A stretch of 64,000 nucleotides of DNA, from positions 1 through 64,000 of the forward strand of contig NZ_VTOK01000016.1 of assembly GCF_009765375.1 (NCBI RefSeq), read 5' to 3'. Below the pieces are notes generated by a model that worked only from the letters and a program-made list of their open reading frames with translations, was not told where the DNA came from and did not search any database. Position numbers and translations under genes: made by a program. This document shows, piece by piece, positions 34,939 to 43,674 of this stretch (position 1 is the stretch's first letter; each line of letters opens with the position of its first letter). Source of the stretch: Alteribacillus sp. YIM 98480. GTDB taxonomy: Bacteria > Bacillota > Bacilli > Bacillales > Marinococcaceae.

Positions 34939-35673
34939 CTAGGTGCCGAGATCGTCAGAGTGCCCAGCTGCCAGGCGGGACCACTGGGCGGTCGGGCGGC
35001 TGTCCATCTGAAACTGACCACCTTTGGAGCCCCAACGCTTCGGCCAGCCCTCGGGCGAATCCTCCCAGAACTCCTGTCGGCCGTAGACAGTCAGATCCAG
35101 CAGTCCATACGACGGTGCCATCCGTTCGTTGCCTCGGCCTGTGGTCCAGTAGGTCTCGTAGACCTTGTCACCGTCCCGGAGATAACTGACCAGGATGCCG
35201 AAGTGCCGGTCAACGATCAACTGATCCGCGGCGTCCTGGGGCACCGAGTACCAGGGAACCGTCCAGCCCATGAAGTCGCGATACCGCGAGCTCTCCTCAT
35301 ACGGCCCTTGACAGAAAGTCGCGTAGCTGACGTCCCGCGAGTGCAGATAGGACAGTTCGTTGATGTGGGTCGTGGAGAAAGTGCAGCCCTCGCACTGCTC
35401 CGCGGCAGGCCTGCCGGTGTGCCACATGTGAAAATAGGCGATCAGCTGATTGCGGCCCTCGAACGTCTCCAGCAGCGTGACCGGGCCATCTGGTCCGATC
35501 AGCGGGATGGTCGAGTCCACCTCGACCATCGGCAGTCGACGACGGGCTGCCGCAATTGCGTCACCTTCGCGAGTATGGGCCTTCTCTCGGATCCGCAACT
35601 CATCCAGTTTGGCCTGCCAGGTAACCCGGTCGACCACTGGAGGCCGGGCAGAAGTGTTGTAATTTTGATTCAT
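34939..35673 (-). CDS. DUF899 family thioredoxin-like protein, horizontally acquired
   Basis: A 244-residue protein of the DUF899 (thioredoxin-like) family. Seen: TLLETFEGRNQLIAYFHMWH, EQCEGCTFSTTHINELSYLH (CxxC motif in QCEGCTF), FMGWTVPWYSV and DGDKVYETYWTTGRGNERM. The coding sequence is rich in G and C, with Arg CGG/CGC and Leu CTG codons, in sharp contrast to the AT-rich flanks, and the protein resembles actinobacterial relatives. The first codons (Asn-Gln-Asn-Tyr-Asn-Thr) and the GGAGAGGGG leader are AT-rich host-like. Transfer from a high-GC donor with capture behind a host 5' end is inferred. The function of DUF899 is not established; a disulfide/peroxide role is only a guess. Confidence 0.88.
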   Translation of the reverse strand: MNQNYNTSARPPVVDRVTWQAKLDELRIREKAHTREGDAIAAARRRLPMVEVDSTIPLIGPDGPVTLLETFEGRNQLIAYFHMWHTGRPAAEQCEGCTFSTTHINELSYLHSRDVSYATFCQGPYEESSRYRDFMGWTVPWYSVPQDAADQLIVDRHFGILVSYLRDGDKVYETYWTTGRGNERMAPSYGLLDLTVYGRQEFWEDSPEGWPKRWGSKGGQFQMDSRPTAQWSRLAAGHSDDLGT

Positions 35674-35786
35674 TTAATTATCCCCTCTCCCTATTGTTTA
35701 CTTACACAATCAAAGTTTACCGACATAAACCATACTTCGGAAGACTTCTCGAAATTCCTTCTTATTCAATTAAATGGCCCAAATAC

Positions 35787-35818
35787 AAAAAAAACGCAGT
35801 CCTTATTACAGGAATGCG
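35787..35818 (-). terminator. Terminator of the CHRD gene
   Basis: On the minus strand CGCATTCCT-GTAAT-AAGGACTGCG is followed by eight T residues, about 20 bases after the gene's stop. Confidence 0.8.
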
Positions 35819-35840
35819 CCCTATTACGGAAAATCAAAAT

Positions 35841-36287
35841 CTAATAAAATATATCTCTTTTACGAAGGGGAATAATTTGCCCTCTAATTTCACCACCAGG
35901 ATTTTGTTCGGTATGAGCATTTACATACGTCAATTCTTTTCGCATCAGTTTTAGTAAGTCATTGACATTTTTTACACCTGCACGATTAGGAACGATATCC
36001 TTATCTGTAATAACTCCCGTAACTACTCCCCGGCGGGTGGTTATCCCATTTTGATCTTCTAAAGTCGCTAGGTCTGCCCCAAAAAGAAAGACGAGAACCG
36101 GTCCATTTTCATCGCGGGCTCCAAAGTGAATATGCGCTTGAATGAAATTTCTAATATTGTTGACTTCTAGCTCAAATTTAATTTTTGTACAATCCTTATT
36201 AGCGAGAAATTTGGCTAATCCAAAAGCATCTGTCTTTACTGGAGGTACTTCGTTTTCCCCTCTTAACTCAGCGATAAATTTCTCCAT
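35841..36287 (-). CDS. CHRD domain protein
   Basis: A 148-residue protein consisting of a single CHRD domain: LRGENEVPPVKTDAFGLAKF at the N-terminus, the ligand-type segment FIQAHIHFGARDENGPVLVF, and the C-terminal YVNAHTEQNPGGEIRGQI, the classic YVNIHT..NPGGEIRGQL signature. The ATG at 36287 has an excellent AAGGAGGTG site; the longer frame to 36392 is not needed. No signal peptide is visible from this start, which is common for the small Bacillus versions. The biochemical role of stand-alone CHRD proteins is not known. Confidence 0.9.
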   Translation of the reverse strand: MEKFIAELRGENEVPPVKTDAFGLAKFLANKDCTKIKFELEVNNIRNFIQAHIHFGARDENGPVLVFLFGADLATLEDQNGITTRRGVVTGVITDKDIVPNRAGVKNVNDLLKLMRKELTYVNAHTEQNPGGEIRGQIIPLRKRDIFY

Positions 36288-36650
36288 AAATTTCACCTCC
36301 TTCATATACGGTATGTAAATCGAAATAACTTTGAATAGGTAATAGGATGAAGGGCTAAAAAGAAGGCAAATGATAGAGGTTAAAAAATTCAAGTAACAGA
36401 GGTTTTATTTTTATCTTAAGGACAGAAGTCGAAGCTGATCATAGAATTTACTTACGTTATGATACTCGAGTTCAAACTGTTAATCAGGAAGACCCCCCTC
36501 TTGGGCGAGACATTGCGCACTGTTATTTCTTAGAGTAGATAGGTTTTTTTCTAACTCTCCTAGAACCCCCCCTTTATTAGGAATTATACGAAAAGAAGTT
36601 GGTAGGGCTACGTACCTCTGTAAAAAATTTTCTTCAACAATCTGGCTTTA

Positions 36651-36675
36651 ATAACATATCATTATGTTATTTTTA
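36651..36675 (+). terminator. Terminator-like hairpin without an obvious gene
   Basis: ATAACATA-TCAT-TATGTTAT followed by TTTTTA on the plus strand. No plus-strand gene is recognised upstream. Confidence 0.5.
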
Positions 36676-36689
36676 CATAAAAAACCCTT

Positions 36690-36745
36690 TAGACAACGTA
36701 CATCCAAAGGGGTAAAACGGTGCAACTTTTTTATACAAAACGGTT
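36690..36745. repeat. Short repeat family C, copy 2
   Basis: Core ATCCAAAGGGGTAAAACG, resembling 22740-22800 as described there. Confidence 0.4.
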
Positions 36746-36839
36746 ATACTTTTTCTTCAAATCAACACAACTAGATTTTTCTTCAACAAACATCCACACA
36801 AAAAAACTGTATTCTCTAACCATTTTCTCCGTCATAAAA

Positions 36840-36897
36840 ATACTCCCCTGTAGGCACTCGGATTTTATTATAAACCCGTCTTCCTTTAGGGGAGTAT
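36840..36897. repeat. Perfect 10-bp inverted repeat with a 38-base loop
   Basis: ATACTCCCCT (36840-36849) and AGGGGAGTAT (36888-36897) are exact complements. They could frame a structured RNA or be the ends of a small element; nothing decides between these. Confidence 0.45.
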
Positions 36898-37067
36898 ATC
36901 CAGGATACATCAATGGTTCTATGTTTCTTTCAAATGATATATTTTATTTACTTCATTCCTTAAGTAAATTTTTTATTTAATCTCTGTTTTTTCCATCATT
37001 GCATTTTCTACCTATTTTTCATAGAAACGATTGTCCATTAATGGAAACCGTTGCTTAAACTTTTTCA

Positions 37068-37245
37068 TCGAACACCTTGGTTTACATCCAATGCAATACG
37101 TCCTTCCAGCAAAATAAACGGTATTCCGTACCAGGCTGAACCAGCAGTCTCCCCCTCTACAATTAAATGAAAGGGCTGTCTTAAAAAGGTTAATTTAATC
37201 ATCAACGGTAAACTTTGAGCATGAGGAAACTGAAACGCCGCGGCA
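37068..37245. repeat. Dispersed repeat family B, copy 2
   Basis: Resembles 25113-25285; see that entry. The minus-strand frame keeps MIKLTFLRQPFHLI and LLEGRIALDV. Confidence 0.75.
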
Positions 37246-37419
37246 AAGCAAAGAGAGTCAGTGATAGCGCACTTGTGCCCTGAGGGGGAAAGGAGCATAT
37301 TCCTGTTACCAAAAATTAATTGATGAGACAAATCTTCTTTAAATCATATAAGCATTAAAGAAGTAAAATGGATCGTGGGTTGGTACGCTGTTCTAATTAG
37401 TTGGAGTGCTCAGTAGTAG

Positions 37420-38604
37420 TTATTTAAAATGTGATTGAAAGGTTAATACACAAGCTCCGATTGAAACCGCATTTTCGGTAGTTTGAGCTACGTGAAAATG
37501 AAGATTCTGCTTATTCAGTTGAAAAATGAACGTTTCTGCCGTTTGAACAACTTTTTCGTAGTATGCCGGATATATTCTCATTAGATCACTATTCATAACG
37601 ACCACTTCCGGGTGAAGGACATTCACCATATTGGCAATTCCCACTCCGAAATAATGCGCAGACCGGAGAACGACGTTTTCAATCAAAGGATCTCCTTTCC
37701 TTAAAGCGTGCAGTAAATGATCCATTTTCTCATTCTTTTTATGATATTTTTCGGGGTGATAGTGTGTTGGCTTTTCTCCAGCATTTATCTTTCTTTCTAC
37801 TTCCTCTAAAATATAATTATATGAAATATACGAAGACAAGGTCCTGTTTGATTCCGTATCGATAATCATTTCTCCAAAAGAGCTGGCGTCCCCTTTTCGG
37901 CTTTGCATAATAGTACCATTCGTCAATACCCCGCAGCGAAGACCCCAGCCGCTAATACAATAAAGGATCGTCTTGTTTGCCTCCGGATTGTTTACAGACT
38001 CATACAACGCAGCCGTATTGGCTCCGTTTTCAAGAAACACATCAGTTTGAAACGCTTTTTTGATTTCATGGACAATCGGTACCTCATTCCAACCTGGTGC
38101 CACAAACGCTTCAGGGTACATGATGCCTTTTTGCCGATCTAACGGTCCGACTGTTCCTAAACCTATGCCTAATATATCTTTTTTTTCCATTTCATTATTT
38201 TTTAAGAGAGCGGCTATTACTTTCTTGATTACAGAAATGGTGTATGCAGGGGTATGATCTTCTGTCATTTGAAATGTGTAATTGGCGACAGGGGCAAATG
38301 ACATATCTACAATAGAAATAGTCGTCTCTACTCGTGACAAATCAATTCCGATAATAAAAGCCGCTTTCGGCTCAATTGCATACAGTGCAGGAGGCCTCCC
38401 GCCTGAAGATTCTTCATAGTGTTCAATACGAATCAAGCCATATTGTATTAACGCATCTAAGTGTCTGACTACAGTAGTCTGTTTCATTTTTGTCCGCTTT
38501 AAGAGCTCTGCTTTGGTAATGAGTCCATGCTGGTGTATACAACGGTATACCTCTTTCATTCCATTAACTTTAGATGAGCGCTGACGCATTAATTCTTCTA
38601 TCAC
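37420..38604 (-). CDS. ROK family transcriptional regulator (XylR/NagC-like)
   Basis: A 394-residue protein with an N-terminal winged helix (HQHGLITKAELLKRTKMKQT to VVRHLDALIQYGLIR) and a C-terminal ROK fold (FIIGIDLSRVETTISIVDM, LGIGLGTVGPLDRQKG, FLENGANTAALYE). The zinc-binding cysteine cluster (CxCGxxGC) normally found after the ENGAN..A region is absent: the corresponding sequence reads FGEMIIDTESNRTLSSYI. Such regulators normally sense a sugar. Start GTG at 38604 behind AAGGAG. No sugar catabolic gene is adjacent, so the target is unknown. Confidence 0.88.
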   Translation of the reverse strand: MIEELMRQRSSKVNGMKEVYRCIHQHGLITKAELLKRTKMKQTTVVRHLDALIQYGLIRIEHYEESSGGRPPALYAIEPKAAFIIGIDLSRVETTISIVDMSFAPVANYTFQMTEDHTPAYTISVIKKVIAALLKNNEMEKKDILGIGLGTVGPLDRQKGIMYPEAFVAPGWNEVPIVHEIKKAFQTDVFLENGANTAALYESVNNPEANKTILYCISGWGLRCGVLTNGTIMQSRKGDASSFGEMIIDTESNRTLSSYISYNYILEEVERKINAGEKPTHYHPEKYHKKNEKMDHLLHALRKGDPLIENVVLRSAHYFGVGIANMVNVLHPEVVVMNSDLMRIYPAYYEKVVQTAETFIFQLNKQNLHFHVAQTTENAVSIGACVLTFQSHFK

Positions 38605-38921
38605 GAGTTTTTCTCCTTAACCAGTTTTTTTATTCGAAAAGGAGCAGTTCCATCTGTTAGTTATCGGATAATGCCACTGAAATAGACCTGCTTTTTGCGG
38701 GTGGCGGAGCAAAAAGCACTCCCTGCAGTTTCTTCACACTGCCGCTTTACTCGTTAGTGTTTCACATATCCCAATTGCTAAATGACCATCATACTCCAAA
38801 CTAACCTTTTGAAACAGCTCCTCTTATCTCTAAAGCATATTTTTCTTGTACTTTTATCATTTTTCCAAAGTACAAGAAAGACCTGCACCCTGATGCCGAG
38901 TTCTACCACGTTTATTTTAAA
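38605..38921. other. Intergenic region with a strong palindrome
   Basis: Between the ROK start and the SulP stop. The inverted repeat TTTCTTGTACTTT / AAAGTACAAGAAA (38842-38854 and 38867-38879) is perfect over 13 bases. It has no T-run on either side, so it may be an operator or a poorly formed terminator of the SulP gene. Confidence 0.45.
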
Positions 38922-40619
38922 TCATATCATATAATCTACTGACTGTTGTCTCCCTTTCATAAACTGGTCCAGGGATAGATAGCTGATTACTGCCGGAAAG
39001 CGCTGGTGCCACCCGGCACGCTGTAATAAATCACGGACGGGCCCTTTTAGCTGTACGAACCATATTTGAATATCCTGATGTGTTTTATATTTTTGAATGA
39101 GCCTCTCCAACGTATCAATTCCCATTGTGTCAATATCATTGACTCCGCCCATATCAATTACTACGTCAATTGGTCCGTTTATGCTTTTCCCTGCTTCGTA
39201 TATCTTCGATTCAATAACCTTTTCGACATAGCTCACATTAGAAAAATGTATTCTAGCGTCGATCCGAAGTAAAATTGCCTGCGGTACTCGTTTTGCCTTA
39301 GAAAAGCGCTGCATATCACGGTAGCTTCTGCTTTTCCTATCCCAGCCAAGTTCTACAATATGAGGGTAGGATATGCGGTTTATTAATATACATAACGATA
39401 CGCCTACCCCGATTAACAGTCCCCATTGAATTCCAATCAACAGCGTCGCCGCAAATGTGACGATCCACACCCCTCCATCTGCTGGTTTCACCCGAAAGGC
39501 ATAGCGCAAAGAAGGAATATTAATAAGACCGACGACAGCAGACAAAATGATTGCCGCCAGTACTGTTTGCGGCAAATAATAAAATAAAGGGGTTAAAAAC
39601 AATAAAGTCAGTGCTACTCCAATTGCTGTTACGATCATCGACACTTGAGATATGGCTCCTGCCCGATGGTTCACTGCACTTCGCGAGAAACTTCCCGTGA
39701 CCGCATACGCTGAAAACAGAGAACCAGCTATATTGGACAAACCTATCGCACGAAGTTCTTTATTAACGTTTAACGGAGGGCTGTCTTTCCCAGTGAGCGT
39801 TTTCGTAATCGCAAGCGACTCCATCATGGCAATTAACGCAATGGTTAACGCAGTTGGCAGTAATACTTGCATCGAAGAAATATCCAGGGAAGGAAGAGAT
39901 AAACCAGGAAACCCTTTTGGTACGTCACCAACTATACGAACTCCTGCTTGATCCAAACGAAAAAATGAAACAATGAAAATACTAAAGACAACGACTAGTA
40001 AAGGGAGAGGCAGACGTTTTGTTATTTTTCTAAGTCCCATCAATACGACCAAGCTGATGACCCCAATAATTGTCGTCGGTACGTGAATATTAGAGATGTT
40101 TTGAAATAGAGACATTAATAAAGGAATAAGCTGGTTTTGACTTGGCATATCTATGCCGAAGAAATTGCCCAATTGACTCAACCCAATGGTAATAGCAACA
40201 GCTGAAGTGAAGCCGTTGATTACATTTTGAGATATAAATTTAATCAAAGCTCCGGCGTTAATGGCCCCTAACACAAACTGCATCACCCCGACCATCAGCG
40301 TTAACAAAAGGACGAGTGTAATATACTCTGAGCTCTGCGGCTCCGCATAAAATGATACGCCGGAAAAAATTAGAATTGACGCCATCGCCACAGGACCGAC
40401 AGCTAACTGACGGGAGGAGCCAAAAAGTGCATAGACAATAAGCGGAATCGTTGACGCATATAACCCCATCACCGGGGGCAGTCCAGCCAGCAGTGCATAG
40501 GCCATTCCCTGCGGCACAAGCATAATAAATATCGTCAGTCCAGCCACAATATCTTGTTTTAACGAATGCCGGCTGTAGTCTCCCGGAAGATTTAATAAAG
40601 CTGATGTTCTTCGACTCAT
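38922..40619 (-). CDS. SulP family anion permease with STAS domain
   Basis: A 565-residue membrane transporter. Seen: SRHSLKQDIVAGLTIFIMLV and PQGMAYALLAGLPPVMGLYA, the SulP signature at the first helices, about ten to twelve membrane segments, and a C-terminal STAS domain (VDVVIDMGGVNDIDTMGIDT in outline, about 475-565). Family members move sulfate, bicarbonate or carboxylates; substrate not deducible. The frame extends to 40658, but the ATG at 40619 has an AGGAGATGA site with good spacing. The gene is monocistronic, facing the same way as the ROK regulator downstream. Confidence 0.9.
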   Translation of the reverse strand: MSRRTSALLNLPGDYSRHSLKQDIVAGLTIFIMLVPQGMAYALLAGLPPVMGLYASTIPLIVYALFGSSRQLAVGPVAMASILIFSGVSFYAEPQSSEYITLVLLLTLMVGVMQFVLGAINAGALIKFISQNVINGFTSAVAITIGLSQLGNFFGIDMPSQNQLIPLLMSLFQNISNIHVPTTIIGVISLVVLMGLRKITKRLPLPLLVVVFSIFIVSFFRLDQAGVRIVGDVPKGFPGLSLPSLDISSMQVLLPTALTIALIAMMESLAITKTLTGKDSPPLNVNKELRAIGLSNIAGSLFSAYAVTGSFSRSAVNHRAGAISQVSMIVTAIGVALTLLFLTPLFYYLPQTVLAAIILSAVVGLINIPSLRYAFRVKPADGGVWIVTFAATLLIGIQWGLLIGVGVSLCILINRISYPHIVELGWDRKSRSYRDMQRFSKAKRVPQAILLRIDARIHFSNVSYVEKVIESKIYEAGKSINGPIDVVIDMGGVNDIDTMGIDTLERLIQKYKTHQDIQIWFVQLKGPVRDLLQRAGWHQRFPAVISYLSLDQFMKGRQQSVDYMI

Positions 40620-41485
40620 TCCATCTGTCATCTCCTCTGTCCCTGCTAATAAGTACATTTTATTTTAATCCATTTTGGATAAAAGCGCTTTACTATTACT
40701 ATAAATAATTTTTGAAATAAATACAAGGGCTATAGCAACGATACTATGAAAAAATGAAAAGACCGCAAACAAAAGTAATGCGATCTTTCCATCTCATAAA
40801 TATTAACGATTAACTGTATTTTTACCTACTCACAAGAACTCCGCCAAAACTCTCTTAACTCTTCTTTCATTAGAAAAGCGCAAGCGCCTTGCTCACGAGC
40901 GACAAGTCCTGGAGGGTCGGCATATGGAAAGCGAATCTTTGCTTTCCATTTTTACGAACCGAAGGAATCTCGAGCGAGTAGGCGCTTGCGCTAGACATCT
41001 AAAACGCCAACTATTTTTCATTTCTTCCCTTTTAAAGAAAACTGGGCTAGCGCCAAGCCTTTAAGTGAAGGCCATAAACCGCAGGAAGGATCTGTCCAGG
41101 TTCGTCAAATCTGACAGTATTCTCTTTCTTTACCGGCATAATGAGCAGCCCACAGAACTTCTGGACGGAGGTTCTCCATAACCCCCCCCTCCACCAACTT
41201 AACGACACCTTTCAAAGTATCGTTCTATAAAAGTACTTAACATTTCATCTGAACTCCATTCGTGTTCCGTCATCTCTGCAAGAGCGTGACACCACCCTAA
41301 CCCAGATGTAATACAACAGAATGGGCAGCATTTCGCAATAAGAATAGTCTAGTCTTTATTACATGGAGACGGTAGAATATAGCTGAATATGGGACATAAC
41401 CAACGCTACACCAGCAGCTGACACCCCCCCCCTATTCATTCAACGATGCTGATGAACTTCAACCTAAAAGAGGAGTTCTTAACTG
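40620..41485. other. Intergenic region with repeat copy and a possible gene remnant
   Basis: Contains repeat family A copy 3. Between about 41060 and 41340 the minus strand keeps fragments such as EHEWSSDEMLSTFIERYFER and ENLRPEVLWAAHYAGKERE in the same frame, separated by a stop, and a run of eight C residues near 41184. It looks like a decayed gene that I cannot name. Confidence 0.45.
40878..40991. repeat. Dispersed repeat family A, copy 3 (full)
   Basis: GCGCAAGCGCC at 40878 and its exact complement GGCGCTTGCGC at 40981-40991 frame a 114-base element with the internal hairpin ATGGAAAGC...GCTTTCCAT and the box GCGACAAGTCCTGGAGGG. Similarity with copy 1 continues about 30 bases past the right end (AAAACGCCAA...). 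Confidence 0.87.
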
Positions 41486-42304
41486 TTATAAAAATTGACT
41501 AGTATCTATCCTAGTGGAACTCCCCTTCACCTGCTTTAACGTCGCTACTATAAGGAAGCTAACAATCACTAATAAGAGCCATGAGCTCACCTTACCTAGA
41601 TGAACGAGACTCCATGCATGAGTTTGATTTGGATATTCCCAGGCCCCAAAGAACGTTGCGATATTTTCCGCTATCCATATAAAAAAGCCGATAAGTACAA
41701 AAGAAAGTGCGAGTGGCATACGATAACGAGTGCCACTCACCTCGTATGTCACCCATGATTGCCAAAAGAGGACAATTACAAGTCCAGCTAACCACCAACG
41801 AACGTCAAACCAATAATGGTGTGTAAAAAAATTCAAATAGATCGCAGCTGCAAGAGAGACAACTACAAAAAACGGGGGCCACTTAACCAGTTCAACCTTT
41901 AACCTCCTCCATGCCTGGCAAAGATAACTCGCTACACTGGCATACATGAATCCGCTATACAAAGGCACTCCAAAAAGTTTAAAATATCCTTCTTCAGGAT
42001 AAGACCAGGAACCCATATGCACCTTAAAAATTTCAAGAGTAAGTCCAATAAGGTGGAACAATGTGATAACCTTTAGCTCATCCCATGTTTCAAGCCCGGA
42101 ATGCACCATCCACCACTGCATCAAAAGACAGATGATGAGCAGCAAGTCATACCGTGGCAGGAAGGGAAGTGATATGATTTGGGTAACAGCCAAAGAGACA
42201 AAAATCACGACCGGAAACAAACACGAGAGGGCCTGCACGAAACCAAAACGAACGAGTTGATTTAGTACTCTCATGATTTGTGTACCCAGAGTTTTTTTCT
42301 GCAT
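41486..42304 (-). CDS. DUF817 family membrane protein
   Basis: A 272-residue integral membrane protein with about eight hydrophobic segments. Characteristic DUF817 pieces are visible: WWMVHSGLETWDELKVITLF, EIFKVHMGSWSYPEEGYFKL, YLNFFTHHYWFDVRWWL and the C-terminal ENIATFFGAWEYPNQTHAW. The repeated His/Trp/Glu residues near membrane edges are conserved in the family but no function is known. ATG at 42304. It stands alone, downstream of the DUF2975-XRE pair on the same strand. Confidence 0.88.
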   Translation of the reverse strand: MQKKTLGTQIMRVLNQLVRFGFVQALSCLFPVVIFVSLAVTQIISLPFLPRYDLLLIICLLMQWWMVHSGLETWDELKVITLFHLIGLTLEIFKVHMGSWSYPEEGYFKLFGVPLYSGFMYASVASYLCQAWRRLKVELVKWPPFFVVVSLAAAIYLNFFTHHYWFDVRWWLAGLVIVLFWQSWVTYEVSGTRYRMPLALSFVLIGFFIWIAENIATFFGAWEYPNQTHAWSLVHLGKVSSWLLLVIVSFLIVATLKQVKGSSTRIDTSQFL

Positions 42305-42407
42305 ATATGTTCCTGCTTAGAATTGCAGCTTAATAGATGTAGGGTTATGTCCATAGGTTCACCGCCGAATAACTTTCTTTTTCCGTTCCTGTTAAGCGTT
42401 ATTAATA

Positions 42408-42626
42408 TTATTGAGTGTCTTCATCACTTTTGTATTCTAAAATATCTCCAGGCTGACATTCTAAAGCCTTACAAATCCCCTCTAAAGTTGAAAATCGAAT
42501 CGCTTTTGCCTTTCCATTTTTCAATATAGAAAGGTTAGCCATTGTTATTCCAACTCTCTCCGAAAGTTCTGTTACACTCATTTTCCTTTTAGCCAACATC
42601 ACATCTATATTGATTATAATCGCCAT
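42408..42626 (-). CDS. XRE family regulator (YozG-like)
   Basis: A 72-residue protein consisting of one Cro/C1-type HTH: MLAKRKMSVTELSERVGITM, ANLSILKNGKAKAIRFSTLE, and the C-terminal CKALECQPGDILEY. The ATG at 42626 follows GAGGTGA; a start three codons earlier would lie inside that site. It follows the DUF2975 membrane gene within ten bases. This two-gene arrangement (YoaS-YozG type) is widespread in Firmicutes and the membrane protein probably controls or is controlled by the regulator. Confidence 0.92.
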   Translation of the reverse strand: MAIIINIDVMLAKRKMSVTELSERVGITMANLSILKNGKAKAIRFSTLEGICKALECQPGDILEYKSDEDTQ

Positions 42627-42636
42627 GTGATTCACC

Positions 42637-43119
42637 TCAGACCGTTAAATCATTTTCCGATTTTATATTAATAGCTTCTTGTAAAAGCCTTTGGAGAACA
42701 GCAGCAAAGACTGCGATAACTGTAGAAGCAAAAATAATGACCAGTCCGATGACTATGATACCTGGAGCGTCGTCTAACTCCGCTATGAGATAAAAGAGCG
42801 GCATGCCTGCCACATACAAGATACTGATGATAATTGCACAGTATTTTATATTCTTTAAAGCTCTTACAGATAATTCCGAGAAAGCTTTGTTCTTGTCAAT
42901 ATGACTTAAAAGTTTAAAAGCTTGATACAGAGCAACGTAAAAAGGGATAGCCGTGGCATACAAATCGATTAATACGAGATCGTCTATATAAGCAATGGCT
43001 GGATACAACTCTGCTGCAAAATTCGCTATTTCAGGCACCAGAAATATGCACAAGGCAAGAACTGGGATTCCAATAAGAATAACAGCTATCTTTAAAAAGA
43101 GTGTGGATCCTCGTTTCAC
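42637..43119 (-). CDS. DUF2975 family membrane protein (YoaS-like)
   Basis: A 160-residue protein with four membrane segments (LFLKIAVILIGIPVLALCIF, DLYATAIPFYVALYQAFKLL, CAIIISILYVAGMPLFYLIA, IVIGLVIIFASTVIAVFAAV). Start GTG at 43119 behind TGAGGTG; a GTG nine bases earlier overlaps that site. It forms a tight operon with the downstream XRE regulator. The family's role is thought to be sensing or modulating the partner regulator at the membrane, without a defined signal. Confidence 0.9.
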   Translation of the reverse strand: MKRGSTLFLKIAVILIGIPVLALCIFLVPEIANFAAELYPAIAYIDDLVLIDLYATAIPFYVALYQAFKLLSHIDKNKAFSELSVRALKNIKYCAIIISILYVAGMPLFYLIAELDDAPGIIVIGLVIIFASTVIAVFAAVLQRLLQEAINIKSENDLTV

Positions 43120-43674
43120 ATAAAGCACCTCACTTCATTATCTTCAACTTGATTTGATTTTAAAACATTTTTTATTGAATATCAATAAATGTTTATTGAT
43201 ATAAATTATATTATTATTGTTACTAAATCAATCTTTTTATTATAGACAAAAATAAAAAGCATTCCTCACTACCTAGAAATGCTCTATAACAAACTTGTTC
43301 AAACTAACCTGTTCTTTTGCTTAATACAATTTTTTAAATAGTGAACTTCTTACCAATAAGCAAGGTACTAGACTTGTTACAGCATAGCACCAGTTTTCTA
43401 AATAGGACATCGCATAAATATATAAGAATTCCATAACCGTTAACTACTTTTCTTGTGTTAAACCGTAAATAGTTTTATAGTGATAGGTTCATATTCTGTA
43501 CCAGATTGCCCATTTTGTTAACATTGTATGTATTCTTCTTTCTTTTCTTCATAGGAACAAACACCATATGTCATAATGATGAGAACAGATTTTTCTAGGA
43601 AGCTATCACGGTGAAAATCTTTTACTTTTTAAGTAATGCTTTCTACAAAACCACAATATGCGAGGAGATTGGGC
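43120..43674. other. AT-rich intergenic region
   Basis: Apart from the hairpin at 43246-43283 I see no gene or repeat. Confidence 0.4.
43246..43283 (-). terminator. Terminator-like hairpin, minus strand
   Basis: AGCATT pairs with AATGCT across 13 bases, followed on the minus strand by TTTTTATTTTT. No minus-strand gene is recognised upstream of it. Confidence 0.45.

Larger units (their letters stand above)
36288..37419. other. Gene-poor stretch with repeats and hairpins
   Basis: Holds an orphan plus-strand terminator (36651-36675), repeat family C copy 2 (about 36690-36745), a long-range inverted repeat (36840-36897) and repeat family B copy 2 (37068-37245). Several short open frames are present but none has a ribosome site or recognisable product. 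Confidence 0.5.

Noticed and set aside
34924-35844. Plus-strand frame of 306 codons opposite the DUF899 gene
   Set aside because: High GC content leaves the opposite strand free of stops by chance; the minus-strand product matches DUF899 over its length.
40683-40700. cre-like sequence AAAAGCGCTTTACT upstream of the SulP gene
   Set aside because: It has three mismatches to the consensus, too weak to list.
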